Below are positions 52,367 to 60,997 of a stretch of DNA of 64,000 bases, one piece after another. The DNA is taken from the NCBI GenBank assembly GCA_036278715.1, contig DASUKN010000075.1:29128-93127 (forward strand), written 5' to 3'. The translations under genes and the position numbers were made by a program. The DNA is from Udaeobacter sp025935755 (GTDB lineage: Bacteria > Verrucomicrobiota > Verrucomicrobiia > Chthoniobacterales > UBA10450). Positions within the stretch are counted from its first letter, which is position 1. The number at the start of each line of letters is the position of its first letter. The notes below the pieces were generated by a model that saw only the letters and a program-made list of their open reading frames with translations, made no database searches and had not been told where the DNA came from.

Positions 52367-54046
52367 ATGATGAAAACTTCATGTTTGTTATCCGGGATCT
52401 TCTTTTGTGTCGCGGCGGGTGTCCTTGGGAATGATGAACTAAGACAGCGTTTGCAACCGGCGCTTGAAGTGATTACGCCGGATGGTTTGCTCGCGCACAT
52501 TAAGGTGCTCGCTTCGGATGAATTTGAGGGGCGCGCGCCGGGGTCAAAGGGCGAGGACCTTTCGGTGAAGTACATCACCGATCAGTTCAAAAAAATCGGA
52601 CTTAAACCGGGGAACCCCGACGGAACATACACACAGGAAGTCCCCCTCGCCGGGATCAAAAGCGAACCGCAAATGTCCTTCGTTATTGGCGATAAAACCA
52701 TGGATCTGAAATATCCGGATGATTTTGTGGCTTCATCGGCACGGCTCCAGCCGGAAATCAAGGTCGAGAAATCGGATCTGGTGTTTGTCGGATACGGCGT
52801 CGTCGCGCCGGAGTACGGCTGGGACGATTACAAGAACGTCGATGTGAAGGGCAAGACCATACTCATGCTGATCAATGATCCGCCCATTCCCTATCCAAAA
52901 GATCCGTCAAAACTGGACGACAAGATGTTTAAAGGAAAAGCGATGACGTATTACGGCCGCTGGACTTACAAATATGAGATCGCCGCGAAAAAAGGCGCGG
53001 CGGCGGCGATCATCATCCACGAAACGGAACCGGCCGCGTACCCGTGGCAGGTGGTGCGAACGAGCTGGAGCAAAGAAAACTTCGAGCTCGATAACGCGAA
53101 TAAAAATATGGATGCGGTCCCGGCGCGTTCCTGGATCACACTCGATGTCGCCAAAAAATTATTGGCTGATTCCGGCCAGGATTTCGATGCCCTGAAGAAA
53201 TCGGCGATCAAAAAGGATTTCCGGCCTGTAGCCCTGAATGCCAAAGCCAACATTGATATCAAACAGGAAGTGCGCTCGTTTAAATCGCACAACGTCATCG
53301 GGAAACTCGAAGGCAGCGATCCCAAACTGAATGGTGAATACGTCCTTTATACTGCGCACTGGGATCATCTCGGCCGCCATCCCGAATTGCAAGGCGACCA
53401 GATTTTTAACGGCGCAATCGATAACGCGTCAGGCGTTGCCGGAATCATCGAGATCGCAGCCGGATTCTCGAAAATAAATCCGGCGCCGAAACGGTCGGTG
53501 TTGTTCATGGCAACCACAGCCGAAGAAGCGGGATTGCTCGGCGCCAAATATTATGCGGAGCATCCACTCTATCCCCTGGACAAAACGCTGGCGGACATCA
53601 ACCTCGATACACTAAACGTCTGGGGCAAAGCGCGCGATATGGAGGATCTGAGTTTTGGTTTTTCCACTCTCGACGATCTACTCGTCGCGGCGGCCAAACA
53701 GCAAGGCCGTAAAGTCATCCCGAACAGTCGCCCTGAAAAAGGGATGATTTATCGGGCTGATAATTTTGAATTCTCAAAAGTGGGCCTGCCTTCGCTTTAC
53801 ATCGGCAAAGGTGAACATCTTCTCTCCCGTCCCGAGAATGCGCCACTCAGGTCCGACGAATATGACTCGACAGATTACCACCAGGTCACCGACGAAGTGA
53901 AACCCGATTGGGATCTCTCCGGTGCGGTGCAGGATGTTCAACTTGTATTCGAAGTTGGTTATGAAGTCGCGAACGGCGATAAGTTTCCTGAATGGAAACC
54001 AGGAAACGAGTTCCGCGCAAAAGGCTCCGCCTCACGGGGTGATTAG
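52367..54046 (+). CDS. M28-family zinc aminopeptidase, exported
   Basis: A 559-residue protein with a signal peptide (CLLSGIFFCVAAGVLG, cleavage near 21). A PA-domain-like insertion lies at about 110-290, and the catalytic M28 domain is C-terminal: TAHWDHLGRH (Zn ligand near residue 331), GAIDNASGVAGIIE (bridging Asp), FMATTAEEAGLLGAKYYAEH (Glu-Glu) and a late DSTDYHQVTDEV. It resembles aminopeptidase Y-like peptidases acting in the periplasm or outside. Confidence 0.9.
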   Translation: MMKTSCLLSGIFFCVAAGVLGNDELRQRLQPALEVITPDGLLAHIKVLASDEFEGRAPGSKGEDLSVKYITDQFKKIGLKPGNPDGTYTQEVPLAGIKSEPQMSFVIGDKTMDLKYPDDFVASSARLQPEIKVEKSDLVFVGYGVVAPEYGWDDYKNVDVKGKTILMLINDPPIPYPKDPSKLDDKMFKGKAMTYYGRWTYKYEIAAKKGAAAAIIIHETEPAAYPWQVVRTSWSKENFELDNANKNMDAVPARSWITLDVAKKLLADSGQDFDALKKSAIKKDFRPVALNAKANIDIKQEVRSFKSHNVIGKLEGSDPKLNGEYVLYTAHWDHLGRHPELQGDQIFNGAIDNASGVAGIIEIAAGFSKINPAPKRSVLFMATTAEEAGLLGAKYYAEHPLYPLDKTLADINLDTLNVWGKARDMEDLSFGFSTLDDLLVAAAKQQGRKVIPNSRPEKGMIYRADNFEFSKVGLPSLYIGKGEHLLSRPENAPLRSDEYDSTDYHQVTDEVKPDWDLSGAVQDVQLVFEVGYEVANGDKFPEWKPGNEFRAKGSASRGD

Positions 54047-54061
54047 CATCAGCGCACAGAG

Positions 54062-54284
54062 ATGTTTTATGTTTATGGCTTCATTCGAAGCAGACTGCCG
54101 GGCTTTACATCGGATTTTCAACCGATCTACCTCGACGCTTGAGCGAGCACAAGAACGGAGCTGCGCAGGCCACGAATTTCCGCGCTCCATGGCGCCTGAT
54201 TTACTACGAAGCATACACGGAGGAAGCAGATGCCTGCTGGACGGTAATGGCAGCTTTATGCGACATGTTCGGGCCCGAACATGA
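54062..54284 (+). pseudogene. Decayed GIY-YIG endonuclease gene
   Basis: Three frames hold parts of one small GIY-YIG protein. MFYVYGFIRSRLPG lies from 54062. In another frame comes YIGFSTDLPRRLSEHKNGAA and then FRAPWRLIYYEAYTEEADA. A third frame has GNGSFMRHVRART ending at TGA 54282. The order and spacing match the family (N-terminal YVY, GF-x-x-DL-x-RR, WRLIYYEA, C-terminal SG-x-GRAFL-like). At least two frameshifts are needed to join them. An open frame from 54139 to 54369 crosses the remnant but mixes frames and is not a real gene product. Confidence 0.72.
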
Positions 54285-54390
54285 CGTCGACGCGGCCGCG
54301 CTTACGAAACTGACTAAAACCGCTTACACCGACATGAAGAAACGCGTCAACGCCGAGGCACTGGCTTAAGCTGCTATCGTTAGGCCTGTC

Positions 54391-54654
54391 ATGTTTCCAG
54401 ATCTCGACTCCTCACGGCTCAAACGATCGTTTGAGTATTTTGTCGAGCATTATGCGCCCGCGGAGTTGACCAACGCTCCACAGCGGGATCTGACCTTGAC
54501 GATGGCAGAATTCATAGACGGCACACAGGATTTTTGCGGTGAACGCGTGTCCGGGATTGATCAAGATTTGCAGAAGCGAAACGCTTACACACTATCCTTT
54601 TTGCGTGATTACTTCACACGATGGCGATCTAATGAAAACGAACCCGAAGGTTGA
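54391..54654 (+). CDS. Hypothetical protein, 87 residues
   Basis: A small acidic/aromatic protein (SRLKRSFEYFVEHYAPAELT, FIDGTQDFCGERVSG, FLRDYFTRWRSNENEPEG) with no recognised domain. It begins 7 bp after TCGTTAGG (54377) and its 3' end overlaps the next gene by 23 bp. Moderate support only: codon-like composition and tight packing. Confidence 0.45.
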   Translation: MFPDLDSSRLKRSFEYFVEHYAPAELTNAPQRDLTLTMAEFIDGTQDFCGERVSGIDQDLQKRNAYTLSFLRDYFTRWRSNENEPEG

Positions 54655-55210
54655 CGCGTTTGTTAGGAGATCCAATAAATGGCGACGAGAATTTGAGGAA
54701 TTGAGGAAGATCTGTCTTGGTTGCGGGCTCGTGGAGGAATTGAAGTGGGGCAAACCTTGTTACACCCATCAGGGTAGTAACATCGTTCTGATACATGGAT
54801 TCAAGGATTACTGTGCACTTCTCTTCTTCAAGGGTGCTTTGTTAAAGGATCCCAGGCGGATCCTCATTCAACAAACAGAGAACGTTCAAGCTGCGCGCCA
54901 GATCCGGTTCATCAATGTTCAGGACATTCAGCAATCGACCCTGAAACGCTATATAAAAGAAGCCATCGAGGTAGAAAAAGCCGGCTTGGAAGTGAGTTAT
55001 AAAGAGACTTCGGAATTTGCGATTCCCGAAGAATTGCAAAACAGACTCGATAACTCTCCCGGGCTGAAAAAGGCCTTCAACGAGTTAACTCCAGGGCGGC
55101 AAAGAGGGTATATCCTTTATTTTTCTGCCGCAAAACAATCCGCAACACGCGAGGCGCGGGTTGAAAAATGTGTGCCTCGAATTCTCCAGGGAAAAGGATT
55201 GAATGACTGA
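54632..55210 (+). CDS. YdeI / DUF1801-like protein
   Basis: A 192-residue protein. VDAFVRRSNKWRREFEELRK, EELKWGKPCYT and NIVLIHGFKDYCALLFFKG form the DUF1801-type domain (1-100). ILIQQTENVQAARQIRF and ELTPGRQRGYILYFSAAKQS with TREARVEKC belong to the YdeI C-terminal part (110-190), the YdeI/OmpD-associated family. ATG 54632 is chosen because the family begins with KVDAFVRR. Linked in other bacteria to stress or bacteriocin tolerance; biochemical role unclear. Confidence 0.85.
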   Translation: MKTNPKVDAFVRRSNKWRREFEELRKICLGCGLVEELKWGKPCYTHQGSNIVLIHGFKDYCALLFFKGALLKDPRRILIQQTENVQAARQIRFINVQDIQQSTLKRYIKEAIEVEKAGLEVSYKETSEFAIPEELQNRLDNSPGLKKAFNELTPGRQRGYILYFSAAKQSATREARVEKCVPRILQGKGLND

Positions 55211-55388
55211 TGCCAGGAAACACATTTACAGCCCCTTCAAAGAGCTTACGAACTACGCGTTTATTGTTCGATATGCCGCGTTCCCTATGATTGTGACTTT
55301 CGGCATTGTGGATGTGGAAAGCCCACCTGGTGCGACGAACTGTTTTAAGACACTCGTTAGACACATTTAGTAACACGGTAACAAACAG

Positions 55389-55772
55389 ATGATCACCTCA
55401 ATTCACACGTTGATTTACTCCGATGATGCGAATGCGACGCGGGCGTTTTTCCGGGATGTGCTCGGCTGGAAGTACGTACGCGAAGACTGGGATAACGATT
55501 GGCTGATCTTCAAATCGGGACCGAGTGAACTGGGCGTGCATCCAACGCACAGCGTCTGGGAAGGGGAAGCTTACGACCATCCGCGGCAGCATTCGATTGC
55601 GCTGATGTGCGATGACATCGATGCGACGGTCGACGAGTTACGTTCGAAAGGAGCGCAGTTCCGCACGACAATTGAGCAGCGCGAGTACGGCCGGATCACC
55701 ATGATGATCGTGCCCGGCGCGGATGACATCCAGTTATACCAGCCGAGCCACAAGGTCGCGTACGATCTTTAG
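55389..55772 (+). CDS. VOC-family (glyoxalase-like) protein
   Basis: A 127-residue protein. HTLIYSDDANATRAFFRDVL with GWKYVRED forms the first half-repeat, and HSIALMCDDIDATVDELRSK, then MMIVPGADDIQLYQP, the second. Small VOC proteins of this type include antibiotic-binding and dioxygenase-like members; no substrate can be inferred. It starts 178 bp after the YdeI-like gene. Confidence 0.83.
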   Translation: MITSIHTLIYSDDANATRAFFRDVLGWKYVREDWDNDWLIFKSGPSELGVHPTHSVWEGEAYDHPRQHSIALMCDDIDATVDELRSKGAQFRTTIEQREYGRITMMIVPGADDIQLYQPSHKVAYDL

Positions 55773-56117
55773 CGGCGAGGCCGATTTACCATTCCGAGCG
55801 AAGCCCGGCGAACTCGAGGCTGCAACGCAGCCGCGAAAACTTTCGGGGCGAGGCCAAACGTTCAATCCCCGTCTGTATCGCGGCTTCCTTGGCCGCTTCA
55901 TTCTCGACTCTGTTCGGGACGACAGATCAAAACACGACTACCGCGAGGAGGCGCCTCACCCAGGAGCGACGGATTCCCAGCCGTCGTGTTTCGGGATGCG
56001 TCCGCCTCCGCTAAGGCTATCGCGAGCAGGCAAGCCGTCGCTCCTTGTACATGTGCCACCAACATCCACGTAATACGGAGCGTTGCGCATGCGCGGCTGA
56101 TCGGCAATCGTTAGCAC
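55773..56117. other. 345-bp gap with repeat fragments
   Basis: It holds a family A fragment beginning near 55791 (ATTCCGAGCGAAG), the long-hairpin element at 55962-56045, and the segment immediately before ppk1. No gene is supported. Confidence 0.5.
55962..56045. repeat. Long-hairpin repeat, family B (copy 3)
   Basis: The perfect 11-bp ends AGGAGCGACGG (55962-55972) and CCGTCGCTCCT (56035-56045) bracket 84 bp. It has the same architecture as the elements at 48923 and 49035 but different end sequence. It lies 72 bp upstream of ppk1. Confidence 0.7.
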
Positions 56118-58373
56118 ATGCCGCAAGCTCAGGCCACGCCGCCGCCGACTCAAGACAAAGGCGGTGCGACCGCTGTTCCGCAGGTTCTCCAAAGCGTCCC
56201 TGGCCGTTTTCGCGATCCGAAAAATTTCATCAACCGCGAGCTTAGCTGGCTTGCGTTCAATCAACGCGTTCTGGAGGAGGCGCAGGATCCCACGCAACCA
56301 CTCATCGAGCGAGTTAAGTTCCTCACAATTTTCAGCTCAAATCTGGATGAATTTTTCGAGATCCGGGTAGCCGGCATCAAACAACAGATTGAAAGCGAAA
56401 CCAGCGATGTTGGTCCGGACGGCTTGAGTGCCACAGAAGTATTCGATCGCATCCAGAAAACGGTGCGTGAACTCGTGGCCACGCAATATGCGCTTTGGAA
56501 GAACGAATTACTGCCACAGCTCGCAGAGAACGGGATCTACGTTCGAGAAATGGCGGAGTTGTCGGCGAGACGCACGGCATGGGCGAATCGCTATTTTCAG
56601 CAGGAAGTTCTTCCCATGCTGACGCCGCTGGCGGTAGATGCCAGTCATCCCTTCCCGCATCTCTTGAACCGCAGCCACAATCTGCTGGTACGCGCGAAGA
56701 CACGCCGCCGCGGCGAGCCGCTGCACGCCATTGTCCAGGTGCCGCGAGTTGTGCCCCGACTCATCCTGATGCCCCGCGGCACCGGTGCCAACGAGCCGTG
56801 GGAATACATTTATCTGGCCTCCTTGATGAAACAGCACATCGGCGAATTATTTCCTGGCTTGATCCTGGACGGCGTCCACGCGTTTCGCGTCACGCGCAAC
56901 AGCGATCTCTACATCGATGATGAGGAAGCGGAGAACCTTTTGCGAACCATCGAGCAGGAACTGCGGCGCACCAGCCGCGGCAACGCCGTGCGGCTGGAAG
57001 TCGAAGTCGATTGCCCCAAAGATTTTCTGGAGCTTCTCCTGGAGTTTTTCGATCTGTCTGAAGCAGATGCCTACAAGATCGATGGGCCATTGACGATGAC
57101 GCATCTGGCTCCGCTGGTTGCCAACGACGCCTTTGCGAAATTGAAAGACCGCCCGTTTCAACCGGCTCGCGATCCGGCGTTGCCGCCACACGCGGATTTC
57201 TTCGAAGTGTTACGCCGGCAGGACGTATTGCTGCATCATCCTTACGACAGTTTCGATGAAGTCGTCGAGTTGGTGGAGATTGCAGCGAAAGATCCGCAGG
57301 TGCTCGCGATTAAAATGACCCTGTATCGCACCAGTGGAGACTCGCCGATTGTGGAGGCACTCATCGACGCCGCGAAGGCAGGAAAACAGGTCACTGCGAT
57401 CGTGGAACTGCGCGCGCGTTTTGATGAAGCAAGCAACATTCAGTGGGCCAGACGGCTTGAAGAAGCCGGCGCGCACGTGATCTATGGGGTAGTAGGTCTC
57501 AAGATTCATTGCAAAGCGTTGCTGATCGTTAGGCGCGATGCAGACGAACTTCGGCGTTACGTCCATCTTGGTACAGGAAATTATCATTCGCGGACCGCGC
57601 GCATTTACACCGACTTCAGTCTGCTCACCAGTGAACCGGAGCTGAGCGAAGAAGTCGCCACGGTTTTCAATACCCTTACCGGCCTCGCCGGCTATCCCGG
57701 ATTAAAAAAACTAATGGTGGCTCCGTTCGATTTGCACAGCCGGTGCATCAAACTCATCGAGCGCGAGCGCGACAACGCGCTGGCAGGCAAGCCGGCCCGA
57801 ATCGTGGCGAAAATGAACGCCCTTGTGGACCAGGAAATCATCGAGAAGCTGTACGAAGCGTCCTGCGCTGATGTGACCATCGATCTGGTCGTGCGCGGGA
57901 TTTGTTGCCTGCGTCCCAAAGTTCCAGGTCTGAGCGAAAATATTCGCGTGATCAGTATCGTTGGCCGATTTCTGGAGCACAGCAGGATTTATTATTTTGA
58001 GAATGGAGGGCAACCGCGGGTTTATCTGTCGAGCGCGGATTGGATGCCGCGAAATTTTTACCGGCGAATCGAGCTGGCTTTCCCGATCGAGACACCAGCA
58101 TTGCGGGATCAAATCATCAACGATGTCATTCCGGCGTTTCTAAACGATCGCGTGAAAGCGCGTGAATTGCAGGCGGACGGCACTTACAAACGCCTGCGGC
58201 CGGAGGGCACGGAACCACGGCGGCAGGCGCAATGGCAGTTTCGTGAAGTATCGCGGGAACGCACGAAAAAGCTTGGTGGTTCGACCAAAAAAGTGCGTGC
58301 GGACAGACTGGTACCGATTGCAGTGGTGAAAGAGACCGGCGCGTCCGCAGCGACTAAGTCGGAGACGAAGTGA
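56118..58373 (+). CDS. ppk1: Polyphosphate kinase 1
   Basis: A 751-residue PPK1 that makes inorganic polyphosphate from ATP. FINRELSWLAFNQRVLEEA opens the N-terminal domain, and FSSNLDEFFEIRVAG continues it. The two catalytic histidine regions are LKIHCKALLIVRR with RYVHLGTGNYH (about 460-490) and FLEHSRIYYFENGG (near 618). The C-terminal tail is basic and slightly longer than usual. ATG 56118 follows CGTTAGCAC. The kinase gene behind it overlaps by 4 bp, so they form an operon with sixA. Confidence 0.94.
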   Translation: MPQAQATPPPTQDKGGATAVPQVLQSVPGRFRDPKNFINRELSWLAFNQRVLEEAQDPTQPLIERVKFLTIFSSNLDEFFEIRVAGIKQQIESETSDVGPDGLSATEVFDRIQKTVRELVATQYALWKNELLPQLAENGIYVREMAELSARRTAWANRYFQQEVLPMLTPLAVDASHPFPHLLNRSHNLLVRAKTRRRGEPLHAIVQVPRVVPRLILMPRGTGANEPWEYIYLASLMKQHIGELFPGLILDGVHAFRVTRNSDLYIDDEEAENLLRTIEQELRRTSRGNAVRLEVEVDCPKDFLELLLEFFDLSEADAYKIDGPLTMTHLAPLVANDAFAKLKDRPFQPARDPALPPHADFFEVLRRQDVLLHHPYDSFDEVVELVEIAAKDPQVLAIKMTLYRTSGDSPIVEALIDAAKAGKQVTAIVELRARFDEASNIQWARRLEEAGAHVIYGVVGLKIHCKALLIVRRDADELRRYVHLGTGNYHSRTARIYTDFSLLTSEPELSEEVATVFNTLTGLAGYPGLKKLMVAPFDLHSRCIKLIERERDNALAGKPARIVAKMNALVDQEIIEKLYEASCADVTIDLVVRGICCLRPKVPGLSENIRVISIVGRFLEHSRIYYFENGGQPRVYLSSADWMPRNFYRRIELAFPIETPALRDQIINDVIPAFLNDRVKARELQADGTYKRLRPEGTEPRRQAQWQFREVSRERTKKLGGSTKKVRADRLVPIAVVKETGASAATKSETK

Positions 58374-59059
58374 AAAAGAAAATCCTCGTCATCGATGTCG
58401 GTGGATCCAATGTGAAGGCGATGATCTCGCGTGCGCACCGGCGAAAATTCAAATCCGGCCCGGAGATGACGCCGCGCGAGATGACCACCGAGCTCAAGTC
58501 TTTGGTGAAGGACTGGGCGTTCGACGCCATCTCGATAGGGTTTCCTGCGCCGGTGCGGAATGGCTCTATTTTGATCGAACCCAAACATCTTGGACCGGGC
58601 TGGACACGATTCAATTTCGAGAAGTCGTTAGGCAAACCGGTCCGCATCATCAATGACGCCGCCATGCAGGCGCTCGGCAGTTATCGCGGCCGGCGAATGT
58701 TGTTTCTCGGGCTGGGCACCGGGCTGGGTTCGACACTGATTTGGGAAAGCAATGTGCTCCCGCTTGAGCTCGGCGATCTGCCTTATGGCAACGATCACAT
58801 TATCGAGGATTATCTCGGCAAATCCGGACTGAAAGAGCTGGGCGAAAAACGATGGCAAAACGAAGTCCTTCGCGCCGTGGTGTTGTTGAAGAAATCGCTA
58901 ATCGCCGATTACGTCGTCCTCGGTGGCGGTTCCGCAAAGAAACTGGATCGATTGCCGGAAGGCGTCCAGCTTGGCCATAACCGAAACGCCTATCTCGGCG
59001 GCGTACGCCTCTGGCAAACCGAACCCGGCGCGCGCCGGACGAAATGGCAAATCCTTTGA
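58370..59059 (+). CDS. ROK-family kinase, polyphosphate glucokinase-like
   Basis: A 229-residue protein from GTG 58370, overlapping the ppk1 stop. ILVIDVGGSNVKAMIS is the ATP/polyphosphate-binding phosphate-1 motif, ISIGFPAPVRNG and IINDAAMQALGSY (catalytic Asp) follow, then LFLGLGTGLGSTLI is phosphate-2 and YVVLGGGSAKKL near the end. Family knowledge: PPGK enzymes phosphorylate glucose using polyphosphate. The direct linkage to ppk1 supports polyphosphate use, but donor specificity is inferred. Confidence 0.82.
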   Translation: MKKKILVIDVGGSNVKAMISRAHRRKFKSGPEMTPREMTTELKSLVKDWAFDAISIGFPAPVRNGSILIEPKHLGPGWTRFNFEKSLGKPVRIINDAAMQALGSYRGRRMLFLGLGTGLGSTLIWESNVLPLELGDLPYGNDHIIEDYLGKSGLKELGEKRWQNEVLRAVVLLKKSLIADYVVLGGGSAKKLDRLPEGVQLGHNRNAYLGGVRLWQTEPGARRTKWQIL

Positions 59060-59164
59060 GGACGTTAATAGAGTTACAAAGTTACATTGGATCACACTGC
59101 GATTCCTCCACCTTAACCTTGTAATGATTAACGATTAACGATGTCACTTTTGTAACCCTTTTCG

Positions 59165-59632
59165 ATGCAGCTGTACTTTCTCAGACACGGCGAAGCCGAT
59201 TGGCCGCACTGGACCAAGCCGGATGACGAACGGCCACTCACCGATTTTGGCAAAAAAGAAGTACGCCAGGTAGGGAAGTTTCTGAAGCGCCTCGAGGTGA
59301 AGGCAAATCTCGTTGTGACCAGTCCGCTCCCGCGTGCGTTGCAGACTGCAGAGATCGCTGCAGAACAGCTGAAAGCAAAATTGCAACAGGACGAAGCGCT
59401 CGAGCCGGGATTTGGGATTACCGGGCTACGAACTCTGCTCAAGCGGCATCACTCAAAAGCTTTGATGCTTGTTGGGCACGAGCCGGATTTTTCAAGTGTG
59501 ATCTCTGCGTTGACAGGTGCTTCGCTCAAACTTTCCAAAGCCGGCGTCGCATTGGTCGACCTCGATCCCGAAACCGAGAAGGGAAGACTTCTCTGGTTAT
59601 TCCCGCCAAAGCTCGCGCGCAAGTCGAAGTAG
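59165..59632 (+). CDS. SixA-like phosphohistidine phosphatase
   Basis: A 155-residue histidine-phosphatase-superfamily protein. YFLRHGEAD (RHG motif with catalytic His8), VVTSPLPRALQTAE and LMLVGHEPDF (second His) are all present. Short length and motif pattern are those of SixA, which removes phosphate from phosphohistidine of signalling proteins. It lies 105 bp after the PPGK-like gene on the same strand and is probably the last member of the polyphosphate locus. Confidence 0.87.
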   Translation: MQLYFLRHGEADWPHWTKPDDERPLTDFGKKEVRQVGKFLKRLEVKANLVVTSPLPRALQTAEIAAEQLKAKLQQDEALEPGFGITGLRTLLKRHHSKALMLVGHEPDFSSVISALTGASLKLSKAGVALVDLDPETEKGRLLWLFPPKLARKSK

Positions 59633-59648
59633 ACAGATCGAACTCTAA

Positions 59649-59709
59649 AGTAGCCCGAGCGTCCTCGCTTGCGAGTCGACGAACGCGGAACCCAGAGGCT
59701 CGCCCTACT
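59649..59709. repeat. Imperfect inverted repeat after sixA
   Basis: AGTAGCCCGAGC and GCTCGCCCTACT (10 of 12 pairs) bracket 61 bp. It resembles a short family B element and may help end transcription. Confidence 0.5.
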
Positions 59710-59752
59710 GTTACATCTGAATGCGCCTGTGCGGAAAAATCTTGTTACTGAA

Positions 59753-59810
59753 CGAACAACTGGAGCTACACGCTGTGTTCTGATTAAGAACCTTCATTGA
59801 TGAGTTAGAT
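59753..59810 (-). repeat. attC-like site, right arm (site 5)
   Basis: It matches 61651-61708 in the segment TGATTAAGAACCTTCATT/CGAT, with AACTGGAGCTA upstream, and ends in the core GTTAGAT (59804-59810). Read on the minus strand it lies just after the serine hydrolase gene, as expected of a cassette's recombination site. The left arm is not clear. Confidence 0.5.
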
Positions 59811-59875
59811 GACGTATCGCCCGGGCAAGGTCGCGAAGTTTGCGCCTTTCTTTTTGACAGGTCGGGCGGCAGGTG

Positions 59876-60997
59876 TTACCGCGGCGATTTCAAACCACTT
59901 AAACCAAAATCAAACCGGTCTTGGAGTTGGATGCGGTTGCGAGCTGGTCTGTGAAGCAAACCCCGCTTTGTAGCTTCCATACATCCCTTAACTACACTCA
60001 CAAAAGCAGGTGTAAGGGCAGTGCTGTCCCTGTTTGGATCTACGCTCTTCCAGTTCACTACAAAGCAGAATGTAACTGGGATTTTGCCGACAACCATCTG
60101 ACCAGCATACGAAAGGGCATGAAAGTCCGCCACATTGCTCACATCCGCTACCCAATCGCCGCTGCCACCTTTGCCGTAGCCTACTGTATCGTCGGGGAAA
60201 AAAGTGTTGCTCAGGTGAATACGTTTAAATTCAGCTAACGTCTCTGGTTTGGTGAAAAATGCGCCAGCGAGAGCGCGTTTGTAGTAAGAGACCAGATCAT
60301 CTGCAGTGCTGGCCAGGGTCTCCCGATTGTTGAGAGGTTGTCGTGGCGGGCCGAGCAGTTGCCTTGACCTCAATACTTGTTGCACTCCGGACCAGCCGAT
60401 GTCTACACCCAGTGGCGCACCGACATTGTAGGAGAAGAAGCGTCGTGTGGAATCAGGAATCAACGTCGCGTTCAGCCCGGCCGCGGCGATGAACGAACGA
60501 ACGCGGTCAGGACCTACCCGCCGCAGCGCAATGTCCGTCGCCGTGTTGTCGCTATGGGTTATTGCCGCTTCAAGAATGGAGCGGCCTGTGGTCGTTCCCG
60601 TCAAGTTGAGCAGGACGGAGCTGCCATCTGTGCGAACATTGTCATTGACGGGCAGCTGTTCGTCTTCAGAAAGGCGCTCGTCCTCGACGTCGCGCAAATA
60701 CTGGCACACGATCAGAGTTTTGATTGCACTGGCGACAAAGAGCTGAGTGCTTGCTGTATCTGACGCCACTGTGTCATCGCCGATGTCAATACGAACGCTC
60801 GTTGTCCCGGGAAATTGTTTGAATCGGGCAAGCTGCGTCTGCAATCGATGTAACGAGTGTGCGGACAATCCCGCAGTTTCGCTGCTTTGACCAGCGAGGA
60901 CGATCAGTGGGGCCATCATGGCAACAATGTAAAGGACCAGGCCAAATAATCGGCTCTGATTCAAATGAGCGGACTGAGGATGCGATCTTGTATTCAT
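59876..60997 (-). CDS. Serine hydrolase of class A beta-lactamase fold
   Basis: A 373-residue protein. A hydrophobic segment (about 18-35) with LIVLAGQSSETAG at its end suggests export or anchoring. FVASAIKTLI carries the SxxK motif near residue 89, THSDNTATDIALRR the SDN motif near 147, and VGYGKGGSGD the K-T/G-G motif near 276. The omega-loop Glu (ExxLN) of true class A enzymes is not seen in its usual place, so beta-lactam hydrolysis is doubtful; a DD-peptidase-like or esterase role is as likely. ATG 60997 is chosen; a longer frame from 61105 runs through repeat sequence. Confidence 0.8.
   Translation of the reverse strand: MNTRSHPQSAHLNQSRLFGLVLYIVAMMAPLIVLAGQSSETAGLSAHSLHRLQTQLARFKQFPGTTSVRIDIGDDTVASDTASTQLFVASAIKTLIVCQYLRDVEDERLSEDEQLPVNDNVRTDGSSVLLNLTGTTTGRSILEAAITHSDNTATDIALRRVGPDRVRSFIAAAGLNATLIPDSTRRFFSYNVGAPLGVDIGWSGVQQVLRSRQLLGPPRQPLNNRETLASTADDLVSYYKRALAGAFFTKPETLAEFKRIHLSNTFFPDDTVGYGKGGSGDWVADVSNVADFHALSYAGQMVVGKIPVTFCFVVNWKSVDPNRDSTALTPAFVSVVKGCMEATKRGLLHRPARNRIQLQDRFDFGLSGLKSPR

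Noticed and set aside
54139..54369. 76-codon open frame as a real protein
   Set aside because: It joins one piece of a frameshifted GIY-YIG protein to unrelated sequence; the motifs continue in other frames.
5675..58632. TCGTTAGG copies taken as attC cores everywhere
   Set aside because: Most lie inside ordinary genes with no paired core or hairpin arms; only the sites at 59.7-63.4 kb have these.
59876..60997. Calling the serine hydrolase an antibiotic-resistance beta-lactamase
   Set aside because: The omega-loop Glu motif is not visible, so hydrolysis of beta-lactams cannot be claimed.
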